NCBI RefSeq assembly: GCF_000499205.1
Contig: NZ_AWUK01000034.1
Location: 124,001 to 188,000 of the forward strand
Reading direction: 5' to 3'
DNA length: 64,000 bases
Origin: Paenibacillus sp. MAEPY2
GTDB taxonomy: Bacteria; Bacillota; Bacilli; Paenibacillales; Paenibacillaceae
Below the pieces are notes generated by a model. That model was given only the letters and a program-made list of their open reading frames with translations, was not told the DNA's origin and ran no database searches. Of this stretch, positions 63,410 through 64,000 are shown piece by piece; the stretch's first letter is position 1, and each line of letters opens with the position of its first letter. Made by a program: the position numbers and the translations under genes.

Positions 63410-64000
63410 TTGAAAGATCTGATAACCGAAGAGAGCATATTACAAGTACTCAGGGGTTTTAATAAATGGTGGGAGTCAGGGAAAGTTCAAGACGATTTTG
63501 CTAAACCAACTAAACGTTTTGCGTATTATGATGCAAAGCAAAGCTTCGAACACACAGAGATTCGTCGTCATGTCATTCTAACTGGTCCACGCCGTGTAGG
63601 GAAATCAACTATTATGTATCAAACGATCCATGATGCATTAGAAGCAGGTGTGCCTAAAAAGAATTTGTTATATGTTTCTTTTGATCACCCTATTTTAAAG
63701 ATGTCTGAAATAGACAAAATTTTAAAAATTTTTATTAATAATGTTGCTGTCGATGAAAATATATATCTCTTCTTAGATGAAATTCAATATGCACATGAAT
63801 GGAATGGATGGTTGAAAACCATTTACGACACTTTCCCTACTTACCGTGTAATGGCTACAGGATCAGCGAGTCCTATTTTAAGTGAGAAGATGCCCGAGAG
63901 TGGTGTTGGAAGGTGGACTCAGATTAGGATACCAACTCTTTCATTTTATGAATATCTTGAAATCAGAGAAATTCCAGTTCCATCCATTAACGAAACCTTG
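63410..64000 (+). CDS. AAA ATPase (AAA_14/DUF4143 type), cut by window edge
   Basis: The frame is open from the TTG at 63410 (after GAAGGTTGGTG) to the last base; 197 residues are visible. Walker A GPRRVGKST (about 64-72), Walker B YLFLDEIQYAHEW and sensor ATGSASP are present, giving the AAA_14 ATPase of DUF4143 proteins; the C-terminal DUF4143 part would lie outside. The region is much richer in A/T than the rest of the window, suggesting recent acquisition. Role unknown. Confidence 0.8.
   Translation, partial: MKDLITEESILQVLRGFNKWWESGKVQDDFAKPTKRFAYYDAKQSFEHTEIRRHVILTGPRRVGKSTIMYQTIHDALEAGVPKKNLLYVSFDHPILKMSEIDKILKIFINNVAVDENIYLFLDEIQYAHEWNGWLKTIYDTFPTYRVMATGSASPILSEKMPESGVGRWTQIRIPTLSFYEYLEIREIPVPSINETL

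Noticed and set aside
1..64000. CRISPR arrays, tRNA, rRNA and prophage modules
   Set aside because: I looked for regular direct repeats, cloverleaf patterns and phage structural genes and saw none; small or divergent cases could still be missed by eye.

Overview
The window reads as a chromosomal segment of a spore-forming, mid-GC Firmicute, most likely Paenibacillus. Support comes from a GerA-type germinant receptor operon, strong AGGAGG-type ribosome sites with many TTG/GTG starts, a B. subtilis-like yclNOPQ siderophore cluster, a bacterial nitric oxide synthase, and several glycoside hydrolases. I see no rRNA, tRNA, CRISPR array, prophage or complete insertion sequence. Functional names rest on motifs I can read and family knowledge; no database search was run.

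Left part (1-12 kb): a minus-strand pair of a tubulin/FtsZ-like GTPase (cut by the window edge) and a membrane-anchored VWA protein with a possible FHA-like tail. Next come a divergent zinc-ribbon membrane protein, a CshA-type DEAD-box helicase with an RGG tail, a SulP anion transporter with an unusually long and possibly structured leader, a phasin-like/UbiB pair, and an SDR-ThuA pair.

12-30 kb: a stand-alone uroporphyrinogen-III synthase; a ger operon ordered A-C-D-B with a small D-type subunit; a Fur-boxed yclNOPQ-like petrobactin/siderophore importer; pirin and DoxX redox genes; a BlaI/M56 pair with a dyad operator in its promoter; and a peroxide-defence block made of catalase, an atypical OmpR-type regulator and a PerR/Fur-type regulator. 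A near-identical PerR-like box recurs upstream of katA, the perR-like gene and, 35 kb away, dps. A membrane diguanylate cyclase and an aldo/keto reductase follow.

30-46 kb: a secreted GH5 glucanase divergent from a LacI-family regulator with a cre-like operator between them; a hybrid sensor protein with a decayed ATPase domain; anaerobic ribonucleotide reductase nrdDG under what looks like dual Fnr and NrdR control; metE behind a cobalamin riboswitch and terminator; a cytoplasmic GH3 enzyme with extra carbohydrate-binding-like modules; and a FAD-Rieske fusion oxidoreductase.

46-64 kb: a PadR-DUF1700-DUF4097 envelope-stress-type operon; small metabolic and regulatory genes; a CDF metal exporter; a LiaI/LiaF-like membrane protein; a 150-bp MITE-like palindrome; the potABCD polyamine operon; an MFS transporter; a NUDIX hydrolase; nitric oxide synthase; dps; a HAD phosphatase; and, at the right edge, an AT-rich truncated AAA ATPase that looks acquired. 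The strongest candidate for a poorly described system is the tubulin-like/VWA pair at the left edge. The clearest new regulatory readings are the nrdDG promoter and the PerR-type boxes.
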